Below are positions 42,841 through 52,156 of a stretch of 64,000 nt of DNA, in pieces. The notes under the pieces are model-generated. The model made no database searches and was not told the origin of the DNA. It worked only from the letters and a program-made list of their open reading frames with translations. Within the stretch, counting starts at the first letter, position 1. Each line of letters opens with the position of its first letter. The position numbers and the translations under genes were made by a program. The DNA is taken from the NCBI GenBank assembly GCA_965204395.1, contig OZ241987.1, positions 3,472,001 to 3,536,000 on the forward strand. The letters run 5' to 3'. Source of the DNA: Bin87 sp965204395 (GTDB lineage Bacteria; Chloroflexota; Dehalococcoidia; Lucifugimonadales; UBA3495).

Positions 42841-45258
42841 ATGGACGAGACCGACCGGCTGAAGCGAGAGAATGAGGCGTTGCGGGAGCGTCTGACCCGG
42901 TTGAGCGAGGCCAGCCTTCGCATCAACGAGAGCCTCGATTTCGACACCGTGCTGCAGGGGGTACTGGACGCCGCCCGGTCTCTCACCGACGCTCGCTACG
43001 GCGTGATGACCCTCCACGATGAGGACGGCCACGTGCAGAACTTCCTCGCCTCGGGCATGAGCCCAGAGCAGACGCTCCAGGTGTGGGACATACCCGTCGC
43101 GTCCCGCATATACGAAATCCTGGGCAACATTGATGGACCGGTGCGCCATCCTGACCTGTTGGAGCTGCTGCGGGAGGCGGGCCTTTCGGAGCTGAGCTTC
43201 CCCTTGCCGGTGGGGCCAACGATCTCTTTCCTGGCATCGCCGGTGCTGCACCGAAACCAGCGCGTGGGCCACATCTACGTGGCCGAGAAGCTCAGCCAAC
43301 TGGAGTTCACCCAGGAGGACGAGGAAACGCTGGTGATGTTCGCGTCCCAGGCGGCGCTGGTCATCGGCAACGCCTTCAGGTACCGGGACGAGCAGCGGGC
43401 CCGGGCCGACCTGGAAACCCTGGTGAACACCTCGCCGGTGGGCGTGGCGGTCTTTGACGCCAAAACGGGAGCGCCGGTGTCATTCAACAGGGAATCGCTG
43501 CGCATCGTGGAGAGCCTCCTGGAACCCGGTCAGTCGCCTGAGGAATTGCTGGAGGTGGTTACCTTCGAGCGCGCGGACGGACGGGAGGTCTCCCTGAGGG
43601 ATTTTCCCATTGCAGAGGTCCTGAGGGCGGGCGAGACCGTGCGCGCCGAGCAGATCGTCCTGCGAGTGCCCGACGGTCGCAAGGTGACCACGCTGATCAA
43701 CGCCACCCCCATCCACTCGGCGGAAGGCGAGGTGGTCTCTTTCGTAGTGACCCTGCAGGACATGTCCCCGTTGGAGGAGCAGGAGCGTCTGCGGGCCGAG
43801 TTCCTGGGCATGGTGAGCCACGAACTACGGACGCCGTTGGCCACCATCAAAGGCTCCACCACCACCCTGCTCAGCGAATCCTCGGACCTTGACCCCGCAG
43901 TGGTGACCCAGTTCCACCGGATCATGGACAGCCAGGTGGACCACATGCAGGACTTGATCGGGGAACTGCTGGACGTGGCCCGCATCGAGACGGGCTCGTT
44001 GTCGGTGAGTTTGTCGACGGTTGAGGTGGTGGAGATACTGGACGAGGCCAAGAACAGGTTTCTGGACGAGTGGGACCGCAGCAACCGCATCCGGGTCGAC
44101 TTTTCGCCGGACTTGCCGCCGGTGATGGCGGACCGGCGGCGCCTCGCCCAGGTTCTGGGCAACCTGCTGTCCAACGCCGCCCGGTACTCGCCGACTGGAT
44201 CGCCGATCACGGTGTCCGCCCTGCGCGACGGTGTCCACGTGGCGGTATCGGTTTCCGACCAGGGTAGGGGGATACCCGCGGAACTGCTGCCGCACCTGTT
44301 CCGGAAGTTCTCCCGGACCGAATGGGACAACACGGGAAGCGATTTAGCCGGGTCGGGTCTGGGTCTGTCCATCTGCAAGGGCATCGTGGAAGCCCACGGG
44401 GGCCGCATCAGGGCGGAGAGCGAGGGACCTGGATTGGGAGCGAAGTTCACCTTCACGGTGCCGTCATCGGAACGGGAAACGGGAGCCGCGCGGTTGGCGT
44501 CGATCGTGTCCTCCGCCAATGTTCGCGTTCCGCGCCGGAACAGGTTGCGCATCCTGGCGGTGGACGACGAACCCCAGGCGCTGCGCTACGTCCGAGACGC
44601 CATCTCCAAAGCGGGTTACGCGCCCATTGTCACCGGAGACCCCGGCGACGTGCTGCGCCTCGTGGAGGACGAGAGGCCCCACCTCGTTCTCTTGGACATG
44701 ATGCTGCCCGGAAGCGACGGGATAGAGCTCATGAACCGGATCCTGGGAAAGGCGGACGTGCCGGTCATCTTCGTGTCGGTGTACGGGCAGGACGAGTTGG
44801 TCGCTCGAGCCTTCGACATGGGAGCTTCCGACTACGTGGTCAAGCCCTTCTCGCCCACTGAGCTCGCCGCCAGGATCAGGGCGGCGCTGCGTCGGCGGGC
44901 AGTCCCCGACGTGGTTGAGCCTGCCGAACCCTTCCGTTTTGGGGAGCTGGCCATCGATTACGCCCAACGCCGGGTGAGGTTGGCGGGGCGAGCGGTGGAG
45001 TTGACTCCCACCGAGTACGATTTGCTCTACGAACTGTCGGTGCGCGCCGGTCGTGTCCTTACCCACGACCACCTGCTGCAACGGGTCTGGGGACCGGAGA
45101 GGATGGGAGAGCCATGGCTGGTGCGGGAGGTGGTCAAGAGACTGCGCAGCAAACTGGGCGACGCCGCCGATCATCCCACCTACATCTTCACGGAGCCCCG
45201 GGTCGGTTACCGGATGTCCAGCGGAGTTGGCGACGGTTCCGAATCTGACGACTCTTAG
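42841..45258 (+). CDS. One-chain phosphorelay: GAF-PAS-histidine kinase-receiver-winged HTH
   Basis: An 805-residue soluble sensor that could carry the signal from ligand to promoter in one polypeptide. A short coiled coil (1-25) leads to a GAF domain (about 20-185), PAS (195-310), HisKA with phospho-acceptor H327 (VSHELRTPL), and HATPase_c with N box NLLSNAARYSP, G1 DQGRGIP and G2 GSGLGLSICKG. A receiver follows with phosphorylation site D619 (LLDMMLPGSDG), then an OmpR/PhoB-type winged helix with the recognition region WGPERMGEPWLVREVVKRLRSKLG. No membrane segments are seen. The output as a DNA-binding OmpR domain on a hybrid kinase is rare. The GAF-PAS protein at 5666 is a truncated relative. 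Its promoter probably lies in the 53-bp gap to the divergent gene. Confidence 0.93.
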   Translation: MDETDRLKRENEALRERLTRLSEASLRINESLDFDTVLQGVLDAARSLTDARYGVMTLHDEDGHVQNFLASGMSPEQTLQVWDIPVASRIYEILGNIDGPVRHPDLLELLREAGLSELSFPLPVGPTISFLASPVLHRNQRVGHIYVAEKLSQLEFTQEDEETLVMFASQAALVIGNAFRYRDEQRARADLETLVNTSPVGVAVFDAKTGAPVSFNRESLRIVESLLEPGQSPEELLEVVTFERADGREVSLRDFPIAEVLRAGETVRAEQIVLRVPDGRKVTTLINATPIHSAEGEVVSFVVTLQDMSPLEEQERLRAEFLGMVSHELRTPLATIKGSTTTLLSESSDLDPAVVTQFHRIMDSQVDHMQDLIGELLDVARIETGSLSVSLSTVEVVEILDEAKNRFLDEWDRSNRIRVDFSPDLPPVMADRRRLAQVLGNLLSNAARYSPTGSPITVSALRDGVHVAVSVSDQGRGIPAELLPHLFRKFSRTEWDNTGSDLAGSGLGLSICKGIVEAHGGRIRAESEGPGLGAKFTFTVPSSERETGAARLASIVSSANVRVPRRNRLRILAVDDEPQALRYVRDAISKAGYAPIVTGDPGDVLRLVEDERPHLVLLDMMLPGSDGIELMNRILGKADVPVIFVSVYGQDELVARAFDMGASDYVVKPFSPTELAARIRAALRRRAVPDVVEPAEPFRFGELAIDYAQRRVRLAGRAVELTPTEYDLLYELSVRAGRVLTHDHLLQRVWGPERMGEPWLVREVVKRLRSKLGDAADHPTYIFTEPRVGYRMSSGVGDGSESDDS

Positions 45259-45449
45259 CCAGATTCAAGGACTAACCGGAAGAGTTACGCCGCAGCCTCT
45301 GATACGTGGGTCAGTTCCGATGCATGGGCATCGGACATTGGCGCCAGTTGGTAGTCCATCTGTGTCGACCTGCGTTTGGCGGTGCGTAACGCCCACTGTA
45401 GGTATTAGCGTTCGTTGGATGTGGCGCTAACATCCGCATTTGCGTTGCC
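45259..45449. other. Gene-free segment after the phosphorelay
   Basis: 190 bp with no recognisable frame, terminator or repeat. Confidence 0.4.
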
Positions 45450-45730
45450 TTAGCGCAGCACGGAATAAACGAACCTGGGGCTGGTGCTGCGTGGAGGCGA
45501 TGGCCTTGTATGCGCCCGCGTGGGGATTCTTGGGTGCAGGAAGCGATCCAGAGCGTGGTCGTAGGGATGCAGCGCGCTAGCGGCCAGGCGTAAGGCTGCC
45601 GCTGCCCGGTTTGCGCTGGCTTTGGTTTTTGAGCGGAGGACTTTGCCGCCAGTTATGCGGTTATTGGGGATAAGCCCCAGCCACGACGCGAAGCGTTTGG
45701 CACTCCTGGGAACGTCACCAATGATGTGAT
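45450..45730 (-). pseudogene. IS110-family transposase, C-terminal fragment
   Basis: The frame contains FASWLGLIPNNRITGGKV and SKTKASANRAAAALRLAA, the well-known C-terminal (transposase_20) segment of IS110/IS116/IS902 transposases, and ends FVYSVLR where family members have LVY-x-LR. The stretch between is degraded and the N-terminal RuvC-like domain is absent. It marks an old insertion next to the IS21 remnant. Confidence 0.75.
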
Positions 45731-46005
45731 GCCTCCGTGAGACTCCCGGACCATGCTTGCTAACGGGCAACCTGCGCCAATGAAGATCCGGCCTTCGTCC
45801 AGACAACACACCTCTCCATGAGCAAACGTGTCTTTGGCACGGCTGCGCCAGTTGTTCCCTCTATGCACGGGCCGAGTAGGACCATCCGTAAGCACTCAAA
45901 ACATGGTTGTTTCCACAAAGTTTCCTCAAGATTTGCCGCTAGGCTGGCGTTCCGCGCCGGACCACAGGGGTTCGGCGGAATTGGAAATGCCAGGAGGAAA
46001 TGGCA
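45731..46005. other. Gap between IS110 scrap and the cut secreted gene
   Basis: 275 bp without a supported gene. The right end holds AGGAGGAAATGGCA, the ribosome site of the signal-peptide gene at 46006. Confidence 0.45.
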
Positions 46006-46112
46006 ATGAGAATGAGAACCAGATGGATACCGGTCAGTTTGACCGTTGGGTTGCTGGCAGCGGCCACCACGGGTGGGGCAGTCCTGGCATCGGGCGGAGG
46101 TTCCGGCGGGAA
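46006..46112 (+). pseudogene. Signal-peptide end of a secreted-protein gene truncated by IS21 DNA
   Basis: From ATG 46006 (with GGAGGAAA upstream) the frame encodes MRMRTRWIPVSLTVGLLAAA and an Ala/Gly-rich cleavage region with a glycine-rich GGGSGGN, clearly the start of an exported protein. At about 46105-46112 the sequence changes to IstB coding in another frame. The chimeric frame runs on to 46368 but is nonsense there. The rest of the gene is absent from this window, and IS and response-regulator sequences occupy its place. Confidence 0.6.
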
Positions 46113-46763
46113 CGCTACCTCACCACTCGCACCAGGCTGGCCCACCTGCCCTTCCAGCGCACCCTGGATCAATTCGACTTCGCTTTCCAGCCCTCCATCG
46201 ACGAGCGTCTGGTCAAAGAACTGGCCAACCTCGCCTTTGTCGCCGAGGCTACTAACGTGCTCCTCCTGGGACCGCCCGGCGTGGGCAAAACCCACCTGGC
46301 CATCGCTTTGGCCCTCAGAGCCATCGAGGACGGCCAAGGCGCTTACTTCGTCCGCGCCTACGACCTGATGGAAGACCTCCGCAAGGCGCGCATCGAGCAC
46401 AACCTGAACCGGCGGATGAAAGTGTATCTGGCTCCCAAGGTCCTCGTCGTGGACGAATTCGGCATCTGGCCCTACGACCGGGAATCAGCCACCGCCTTCT
46501 TCACCCTGGTGTCGGCTCGGTACGAACGCGGCAGCATCATCCTGACTTCCAACAAGGGCTTCGGAGAGTGGGGTGAACTCCTGGGCGACAGCGTGATCGC
46601 CTCGGCGGTGCTGGACCGACTGCTGCACCACAGCCACGTGCTGAACATCCGCGGCGAGAGCTACCGGCTCAGGGAGAAACGCCAGGCGGGGCTATTCCCG
46701 TCACACCAACAACTGGGGGTAGTGCCGGAGGAGGCCGGCGACAACCACAGCCATGCTGACTGA
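46112..46763 (+). pseudogene. istB: IS21-family helper ATPase IstB, N-terminally truncated
   Basis: From RYLTTRTRLAHLPFQRTLDQ to the stop, about 215 residues match IstB-like proteins: Walker A GPPGVGKTHLA, Walker B LVVDEFG, and the arginine/sensor region SILTSNKGFGEWGELLGD. About 50-60 N-terminal residues, including the usual start and helical part, are missing. The open frame continues upstream into unrelated DNA (to 45828) because the fusion is in frame there. The istA partner is absent. It is probably inactive. Confidence 0.85.
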
Positions 46764-46784
46764 CAGAATCGCTGAGCACTATCC

Positions 46785-46808
46785 AGGTGGGTCACATCCA
46801 ACTTGCTA
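46785..46808 (+). repeat. IS21-type terminal direct repeat, inner copy
   Basis: AGGTGGGTCACATCCAACTT plus GCTA matches the outer copy at 48461-48484 at 19 of 24 positions. IS21 elements carry several such repeats at each end. Confidence 0.5.
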
Positions 46809-46852
46809 CACCTTGTGGATGCTCTACGATTTGGTCAGTAGCTAACGGTCCA

Positions 46853-46865
46853 GGGAAAATGTCAG
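46853..46865 (+). repeat. Left inverted repeat of the ISNCY element
   Basis: GGGAAAATGTCAG, 13 of 13 complementary to 48407-48419. Confidence 0.8.
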
Positions 46866-46868
46866 GTT

Positions 46869-48410
46869 ATGAAGGACTTGACATTGAACCCCATCGAACA
46901 GACGCGACTCCACGTGCTCAACTCAGTATTGGAACATCAGCTTCCCGCAGCCCAGGCGGCCGAACTGCTTGGGGTGAGTGAACGCCACGCCTGGCGACTT
47001 CTGGCAGCCTATCGGAGGGAAGGCGCCGCCGCACTTGCTCACGGGAACCGAGGAAGAAGACCGCGCAACGCGGTGTCTGACGACGAGGCCAACGCGGTGA
47101 TCCAGCTGGCCAGCACCACCTACGCCGGAGCCAACCACACCCACCTCTCCGAGTTGCTCCGGGAACGGGAGGGCATTGACCTCAGCCGCCAGACCGTGCA
47201 TCGCATCTTGACCCAGGCCGGTATCCCCAGCCCGCGCAAGCGACGTCCTCCCAAACATCGGGTGCGAAGGCAACGGATGCCCCAGGAGGGGATGCTGGTG
47301 CAGATCGACGGCAGCTTCCACCGGTGGCTGGGCGATGACGGACCTCAATTCACCCTGCTGCTGGCGGTGGACGACGCCACCAGCGCCGTGGTCAGCGCGG
47401 TGTTTCGTGCCGAGGAGGACACCCGGGGCTACTTCACCCTGATGCAGGGCCTGATCGAACGCTGGGGTCTGCCCATCGCGCTCTACGGCGACCGCCACGG
47501 CGTGTTCAAGTTTTCGGGCAAGCCCAGGCACATCCAGCCGCCGGTGGAAGCCACCCACTTCAGCCGGGCCATGGTGGAACTGGGCATCCAGCAGATCTTC
47601 GCTCGCTCTCCCCAGGCCAAGGGCCGCGTGGAACGCGCCGCGGGGACCTTCCAGGACCGGCTGGTAACCGAACTCCGCTTGGCCGGAGCCAGGACCATCG
47701 ACCAGGCCAACACCGTCCTGCGGGATTTCCTGCCCCGCTACAACGCCCAGTTTGCCGTGCCCGCCGAATTGCCCGATTCGGCCTACCGCCCCAGGGTCTC
47801 CCAGCGACCCCTGGATGAGGTCCTCTGCTTCAAGCACCTTCGCAAAGTGGCTCGGGACAACACGGTCAAGTACCAATGGCGCACCCTGCAACTCCTGCCC
47901 AGCGGCGAACGTCCCAGCTATGCTGGCGCGAGTGTGGAGGTCCTGGAACATACCGACGGCCGGCTCCAGGTGCGCCATGAGGGCGAGATCATCCCCAGTC
48001 GGCCCGCGCCGCCTCGTCCCGGTGCGCTACGCGCGGCGCATGGTGGCCTGGCTCCCAATCCCGAAATCAGCCACATCGTGAAACGCCTGGGCAACCATCG
48101 TCTCAGCCAACCCCAACTGCGGAACCTCGCAAACCTGGAGCCCGATCCTGTCGTCGAGGAACCGATGGTCGAGAAAAACCACAGTGAACCCCCAGCCCGC
48201 CGAGAACTCACGCCGCGACAACTGGCCCTCTGGAAGGCCATCCAGCAGGCCAAGATACAAGGCCTCAGCTTACGGGAGATCGCGCGCCAGTTCGGGATCT
48301 CGCGGAACACCGTCCGCAAGTACGCTCGGTCCTTGACCCAGCCGACCAATCGGCCACAGAACCGGGGCCCGAGGCCATCACCCCATCAACCCACCGGTCA
48401 CCGTGACTGA
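46869..48410 (+). CDS. ISNCY-family DDE transposase
   Basis: A 513-residue transposase, apparently intact. The N-terminal helix-turn-helix (AAELLGVSERHAWRLLAAYR) is followed by a DDE/rve catalytic core: first Asp in VQIDGSFHRWLG (about 145), second in LYGDRHGVF (about 208), Glu in KGRVERAAGTFQDRL (about 255). A C-terminal region carries a further HTH (LSLREIARQFGISRNTVRKY) resembling the IstA N-terminus. The stop overlaps the right terminal repeat. The element is the youngest of the nest because its gene and repeats are complete. Confidence 0.88.
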   Translation: MKDLTLNPIEQTRLHVLNSVLEHQLPAAQAAELLGVSERHAWRLLAAYRREGAAALAHGNRGRRPRNAVSDDEANAVIQLASTTYAGANHTHLSELLREREGIDLSRQTVHRILTQAGIPSPRKRRPPKHRVRRQRMPQEGMLVQIDGSFHRWLGDDGPQFTLLLAVDDATSAVVSAVFRAEEDTRGYFTLMQGLIERWGLPIALYGDRHGVFKFSGKPRHIQPPVEATHFSRAMVELGIQQIFARSPQAKGRVERAAGTFQDRLVTELRLAGARTIDQANTVLRDFLPRYNAQFAVPAELPDSAYRPRVSQRPLDEVLCFKHLRKVARDNTVKYQWRTLQLLPSGERPSYAGASVEVLEHTDGRLQVRHEGEIIPSRPAPPRPGALRAAHGGLAPNPEISHIVKRLGNHRLSQPQLRNLANLEPDPVVEEPMVEKNHSEPPARRELTPRQLALWKAIQQAKIQGLSLREIARQFGISRNTVRKYARSLTQPTNRPQNRGPRPSPHQPTGHRD

Positions 48411-48419
48411 CATTTTCCC
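48407..48419 (-). repeat. Right inverted repeat of the ISNCY element
   Basis: CTGACATTTTCCC, complementary to the left repeat. Confidence 0.8.
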
Positions 48420-48460
48420 TTACCTTTTAAACTGACGAAATCCCTAGACAACGACACTAC

Positions 48461-48484
48461 ACCTGGGTCAGATCTAACTTGTTA
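48461..48484 (+). repeat. IS21-type terminal direct repeat, outer copy
   Basis: ACCTGGGTCAGATCTAACTT plus GTTA; the IS21-derived sequence appears to end with the following TTGACA near 48490. Confidence 0.5.
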
Positions 48485-48496
48485 TTGACAAGACAG

Positions 48497-48655
48497 AGCG
48501 CTGGGCCGCGATTACGACGGCTTCGACCGTGCGGTAGACACGCACGCGTCCGGCCCCTGCGCCGCCGGTTGGAAGCTGCAAGCCGGGGCAGCGCCCAGCA
48601 CATTCAGACCATCTACGGCGGCGGTTACCGGCTGCGCCCCGCTGGGCAGGGCTGA
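48497..48655 (+). pseudogene. OmpR-type response regulator, 3' fragment
   Basis: Right after the IS21 end the sequence reads LGRDYDGFDRAVDTH, then after a one-base shift LRRRLEAASRGSAQHIQTIY and GGGYRLRPAGQG before a TGA, the unmistakable C-terminal end of an OmpR/PhoB winged-helix domain. The receiver and most of the DNA-binding domain are gone. Its stop is 1 bp before the start of the sensor kinase gene, so it was the partner regulator of that kinase before the insertion. Confidence 0.8.
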
Positions 48656-48656
48656 T

Positions 48657-50354
48657 ATGGGCGCCGATTCATTGCGCGGCCTTTTTGCCAGCTTACAATT
48701 CCGGCTGGTGCTGGGGTTCGCCCTGGCGCTGGCCCTGGCCCTCGGCTTGGTGGGGGTCCTGACCGGCCTCGCCGCCGACTGGCAGACCACGAGTTTCGAG
48801 ACCGAGTTGGAACTGGCGGAGGCCGCCCGGGTGAGTGAGTTCGTCTCCGGCCACTACTTTGAGGAATACGGCTGGCCCGAATCCAATGAGGAACTGCAAA
48901 TGGCGATGGAGCAGGCGGCCGCCATTGCCGGCCTTCACATCATCATGTTCGACGCCCAGGGCGAGATGCTTGCCGGTTCCCACGACCCTTACCAGTCAAC
49001 CGGCGGGTCGTCTGACATGGGAACGGTATCGCATGAGCCGGCATGGAGAGCGGAGGAGCCGTTTCGATGGGAACCGGCTTGGGGTGGACCGGAAGAAGTC
49101 TTCTAGTACGAAGTAGGCGGCTTTCCGGTCCTGTCCGACGGAAAGCTGGTGGGTTCCTTCGCCACCTTCAGCGATCCAGAACTTGACCCGGAGGCGCAGC
49201 CCTTCGTTCTGATGGACCCGGAGGCGTCCCGCATTGCGGACCTGGTCGACCGCTACCTGCTGTGGGCCGGCATCGGCGCCGCGGTTCTGGGGACGGCGTT
49301 GGTGTGGGCGCTGTCGCGGCGTGCTCTGGCCCCGTTGCAGGGGCTGGGCGCCACTGCTCGAAGACTGGGACGTGGCGACCTGTCGCAGCGCGCCGCAACC
49401 GCTGGTCCAACGGAAGTGCGCCAGTTGGCGCACAGTTTCAATGCCATGGCCGTCCAGTTGGAAGAGGCGGAGTGTCACCGCCGCGACCTCACCGCCGACA
49501 TCGCCCATGAACTGCGCACGCCCACATCGAACATCCAGGGCTATCTGGAGGCCATCAAAGACGGTTTGTTCCAGCCCACGCCGGAAACCATTGGCACCCT
49601 CCACGAACAGGCTCTCCTGCTCTCGCGCCTGGTTGAAGACCTGGGCCTGCTGGCCCAGGCCGACGCCGGCGACCTTCCCCTGCAGCGGAGCCGCATCCGC
49701 GTGGACGAACTGCTGCAATCCGTCGTCGACGCTCAACTGCCCCGCGCAGAAGCCAAGAAAGTAGTCCTGGATCTGGAGACAGACCCGTCCCTGCCCCGGT
49801 TGGACCTGGACGCAACCCGCATGGCCCAGGTGGTGGGCAACCTCCTGGACAACGCCATCACGCACACGCCGGAGGACGGTCGGGTGACGGTGTCGGCCCA
49901 CGCCGCTGCCGGCACCGTCATCGTGACCGTGGCCGACACGGGCTCGGGGATTGCGCCCGAAGACCTGCCGCGCCTGTTCGACCGCTTCTACCGCGCCGAC
50001 CCCTCGCGTGCCCGCAGCACCGGCGGAACCGGACTGGGGTTGACCATAGCCCGCCGCATCGTCGAGGCCTACGGCGGCTCCATCACGGCGGAGAGCACGG
50101 TGGGACAGGGCAGCCGGTTCATGGTCCGCCTGCCGACCGCTCAACAGCGGCTCTCGCCCGGTCGCCGGCGCGGCCCCAGGCCAGAGGCCTCCATTCTCAT
50201 AACGGTGAGTGAGGACGGTCGCAAAGTAGAACAAGGCATTGATGAATGCCGACTGGGTTTCGCCCTTTTCGGTCATCGGACACCGGAGAAACCGGGACCC
50301 GCCCGGCGGCGTTTTTCAGGGAGATGTAACCAATGGAACCAGGCCGTGACATAA
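48657..50354 (+). pseudogene. BaeS-like sensor histidine kinase with an in-frame amber codon
   Basis: The gene codes for a membrane sensor: helix 1 (about 12-38), a periplasmic loop to about 195, helix 2 (LLWAGIGAAVLGTALVWAL), HAMP, HisKA with H284 (IAHELRTPTSN), HATPase_c with NLLDNAITHTPEDG, DTGSGI and GTGLGLTIA. TAG at 49104-49106 interrupts the periplasmic loop at codon 150; the same frame stays open on both sides (EEVF-stop-YEVGGF). The C-terminus runs about 50 residues beyond the ATPase domain into sequence unlike the family. Together with the loss of its regulator it is probably non-functional. Confidence 0.8.
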
Positions 50355-50527
50355 GAATCGAAACCCGCTGGCAGCACATCGCCAACCACCTCATAGACGT
50401 AAGGGGCCATGTCCGTCCGCGCCGCGCGCCAGAACGCCGACGTCATCGCAGAACGCCTCGGGTTCCGGGTCAATTAATCGCATCAGCCCGCACAGTTCCA
50501 TTCTGGTGGCACTACTCAATTGATTTC

Positions 50528-51856
50528 TCAATGTGTCTTGGAGGCGAGGGCATAAAGATTGCCGTCATGGGACGCCAGGTACAGCATGTCTCCTACCACT
50601 ACCGGGTTAGCTGAGATCTTTCCGCCCGTCTTGAAATTCCATTTCTCTTCGCCCGTGAAGGAGTCCAAGGCATAGAGAATGCCATCCTCCGAGCCGACCA
50701 GTAGCGTGCTCCCGGTCACGATTGGGCCAGCCGTGATCTTCTGGTCCAGTTGTGTTGCCCACCGCTCCGAGCCGGTACTGATGTCGAGGGAAACGACAAT
50801 ACCCTCGGAGCTAGCTACATAGACCGCGTTGTGGGCAATGGCAGGACTGAGCGCCACGCTGTCGCCGATGCTGGTGGCCCAGATGGCGCCCTGTTGGTTG
50901 GGCACACTAGGCAGCAGGCCCCACACAAACAGATTGACCCTGGCGGCCCACCAGAGACGTTCCAGAGGATAGGTGCTGCTATTCCAATCCAGCGACCATA
51001 CGGTCCCTCGATGAGACACGATCAAAGCTTGGTCTTCGTGTATCGCTGGGGCTCCCATTATGGGCCAGCCCGCATCGTAGATGAAACGGACGCGTCCGGT
51101 TTTCGCCTCCACGATGTGGAGCAAGCCATCCTGAGAAGCGACGGCCACCCTATCATCACGGTAGGCCACCGGAGCGACAATCCATCCCCCAACGGCAAGG
51201 GTCCAGCGTTCGTGCCCGGTGGCGGCGTCGAGAGCATATAGATGCTTATTGGTGGAACCGATATAAACCGTCCCATCAGCCACCATAGGCGAGGCGAGTA
51301 CCGGGTTGTCGAGGTCCTTTTCCCACCGTAGCTCGCCGGTTTCCCGGTCCAGGGCGACAAAGCGTTTATTCCGGAGACCAAAAAACAGCAGGTCGCCGGC
51401 GACGGCCGGAGCGGTGTCGGAAGGGACGACGGTAGGGAACTCCCATACCGGCTGGCCAGTATCTCTTTCCAGAGCCACGGCGCGACCATCTCCGGTAGTG
51501 ATATAGATCCGGTCTGCCACGACCGCCGGCGCAGCAAGAATGGGGCGGGCCGTGCTGTAAGTCCACTGCAATTCTACCGGCGCCTGAGGGCCCTGGTCCT
51601 GAGTAGATGCCCTGTTCTCGGGCGTCCGCAGCATCTGGGCCCAAGTGTCAGGGCCGGTATGAGCGCTGATCCTGGTGGTGGCTTCGGGCGCGGGGAAGAT
51701 CAAGGCGCCCAAATTAAAACTGACCGCAACCCACCAGAGAATCAGCCCCAAGACCAGCGCAACGCCGATAGTCCAGGGACGACGGCGAATGATACCCCAG
51801 ATGCGGCGCCATAGATGCGGACGCTCGTCGGCCGACATTGGGATGAGAAGCGTCAT
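50528..51856 (-). CDS. Membrane-anchored PQQ-type beta-propeller protein
   Basis: A 442-residue protein with an N-terminal membrane helix (TIGVALVLGLILWWVAVSF, near residues 30-48) and then seven to eight PQQ-like repeats of the A-x-D-x-x-T-G-x-x-x-W type (ALERDTGQPVWEFPTV, ALDRETGELRWEKDL, ALDAATGHERWTLAV, SLDISTGSERWATQL, ALDSFTGEEKWNFKT). The fold is that of BamB and quinoprotein propellers; no dehydrogenase active-site Asp or PQQ-ligand Cys pair is apparent, so a scaffold or sensor role is likely. It could be co-transcribed with the peptide-importer genes upstream. MTLL (51856) or MSADER (51838) may be the start; neither has a clear ribosome site. Confidence 0.82.
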   Translation of the reverse strand: MTLLIPMSADERPHLWRRIWGIIRRRPWTIGVALVLGLILWWVAVSFNLGALIFPAPEATTRISAHTGPDTWAQMLRTPENRASTQDQGPQAPVELQWTYSTARPILAAPAVVADRIYITTGDGRAVALERDTGQPVWEFPTVVPSDTAPAVAGDLLFFGLRNKRFVALDRETGELRWEKDLDNPVLASPMVADGTVYIGSTNKHLYALDAATGHERWTLAVGGWIVAPVAYRDDRVAVASQDGLLHIVEAKTGRVRFIYDAGWPIMGAPAIHEDQALIVSHRGTVWSLDWNSSTYPLERLWWAARVNLFVWGLLPSVPNQQGAIWATSIGDSVALSPAIAHNAVYVASSEGIVVSLDISTGSERWATQLDQKITAGPIVTGSTLLVGSEDGILYALDSFTGEEKWNFKTGGKISANPVVVGDMLYLASHDGNLYALASKTH

Positions 51857-52156
51857 CTAGCCGCGCCGGTTGACGCGGCGGCATGAATTTTCGGGGTGAG
51901 GTGTCCGCAACTGGGGAGCACTAACTTTCTTTTCGAACAGCCCTTGGCTTCGTTGGGGGCGGCGGGATTTTTGCTCGTCCACAATCGTTAGGTTGCCTGG
52001 TAAGGAATACTAAACCAAAACCACGGTGGTATCGACATTTGAGGACGAATAAGATCCGTTTGCGCGACTCACCGAGGCGCTTCCACCGCGCCGGGACGGT
52101 ATTCCTGCCCCGGCGCTTAACGTCTCGCCAAATGCGCGTGTCACCTTGGCGTCGGT
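51857..52156. other. Gap between the permease gene and the propeller gene
   Basis: 300 bp, no supported gene. A frame from 52427 runs through it but is a shadow of the permease. No terminator with a T-run is seen. Confidence 0.4.

Larger units (their letters stand above)
46853..48419 (+). mobile_element. ISNCY-type insertion sequence nested in the IS21 right end
   Basis: Bounded by perfect 13-bp inverted repeats GGGAAAATGTCAG (46853-46865) and its complement (48407-48419), with a single 513-codon transposase gene filling the space. It separates the inner and outer IS21-type terminal repeats at 46785 and 48461, so it inserted into the end of the IS21 remnant. Target duplication is not evident by eye. 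Confidence 0.8.

Noticed and set aside
45828..46111. N-terminal extension of the IstB frame
   Set aside because: Reads through a signal-peptide gene in another frame and has no IstB similarity; the fusion is accidental.
31571..49106. Reassignment of TAG to a sense codon
   Set aside because: TAG cleanly ends several intact genes here (for example the amidase, the ThDP enzyme, the Rieske protein, RidA and the phosphorelay), so the two in-frame TAGs are better seen as lesions.
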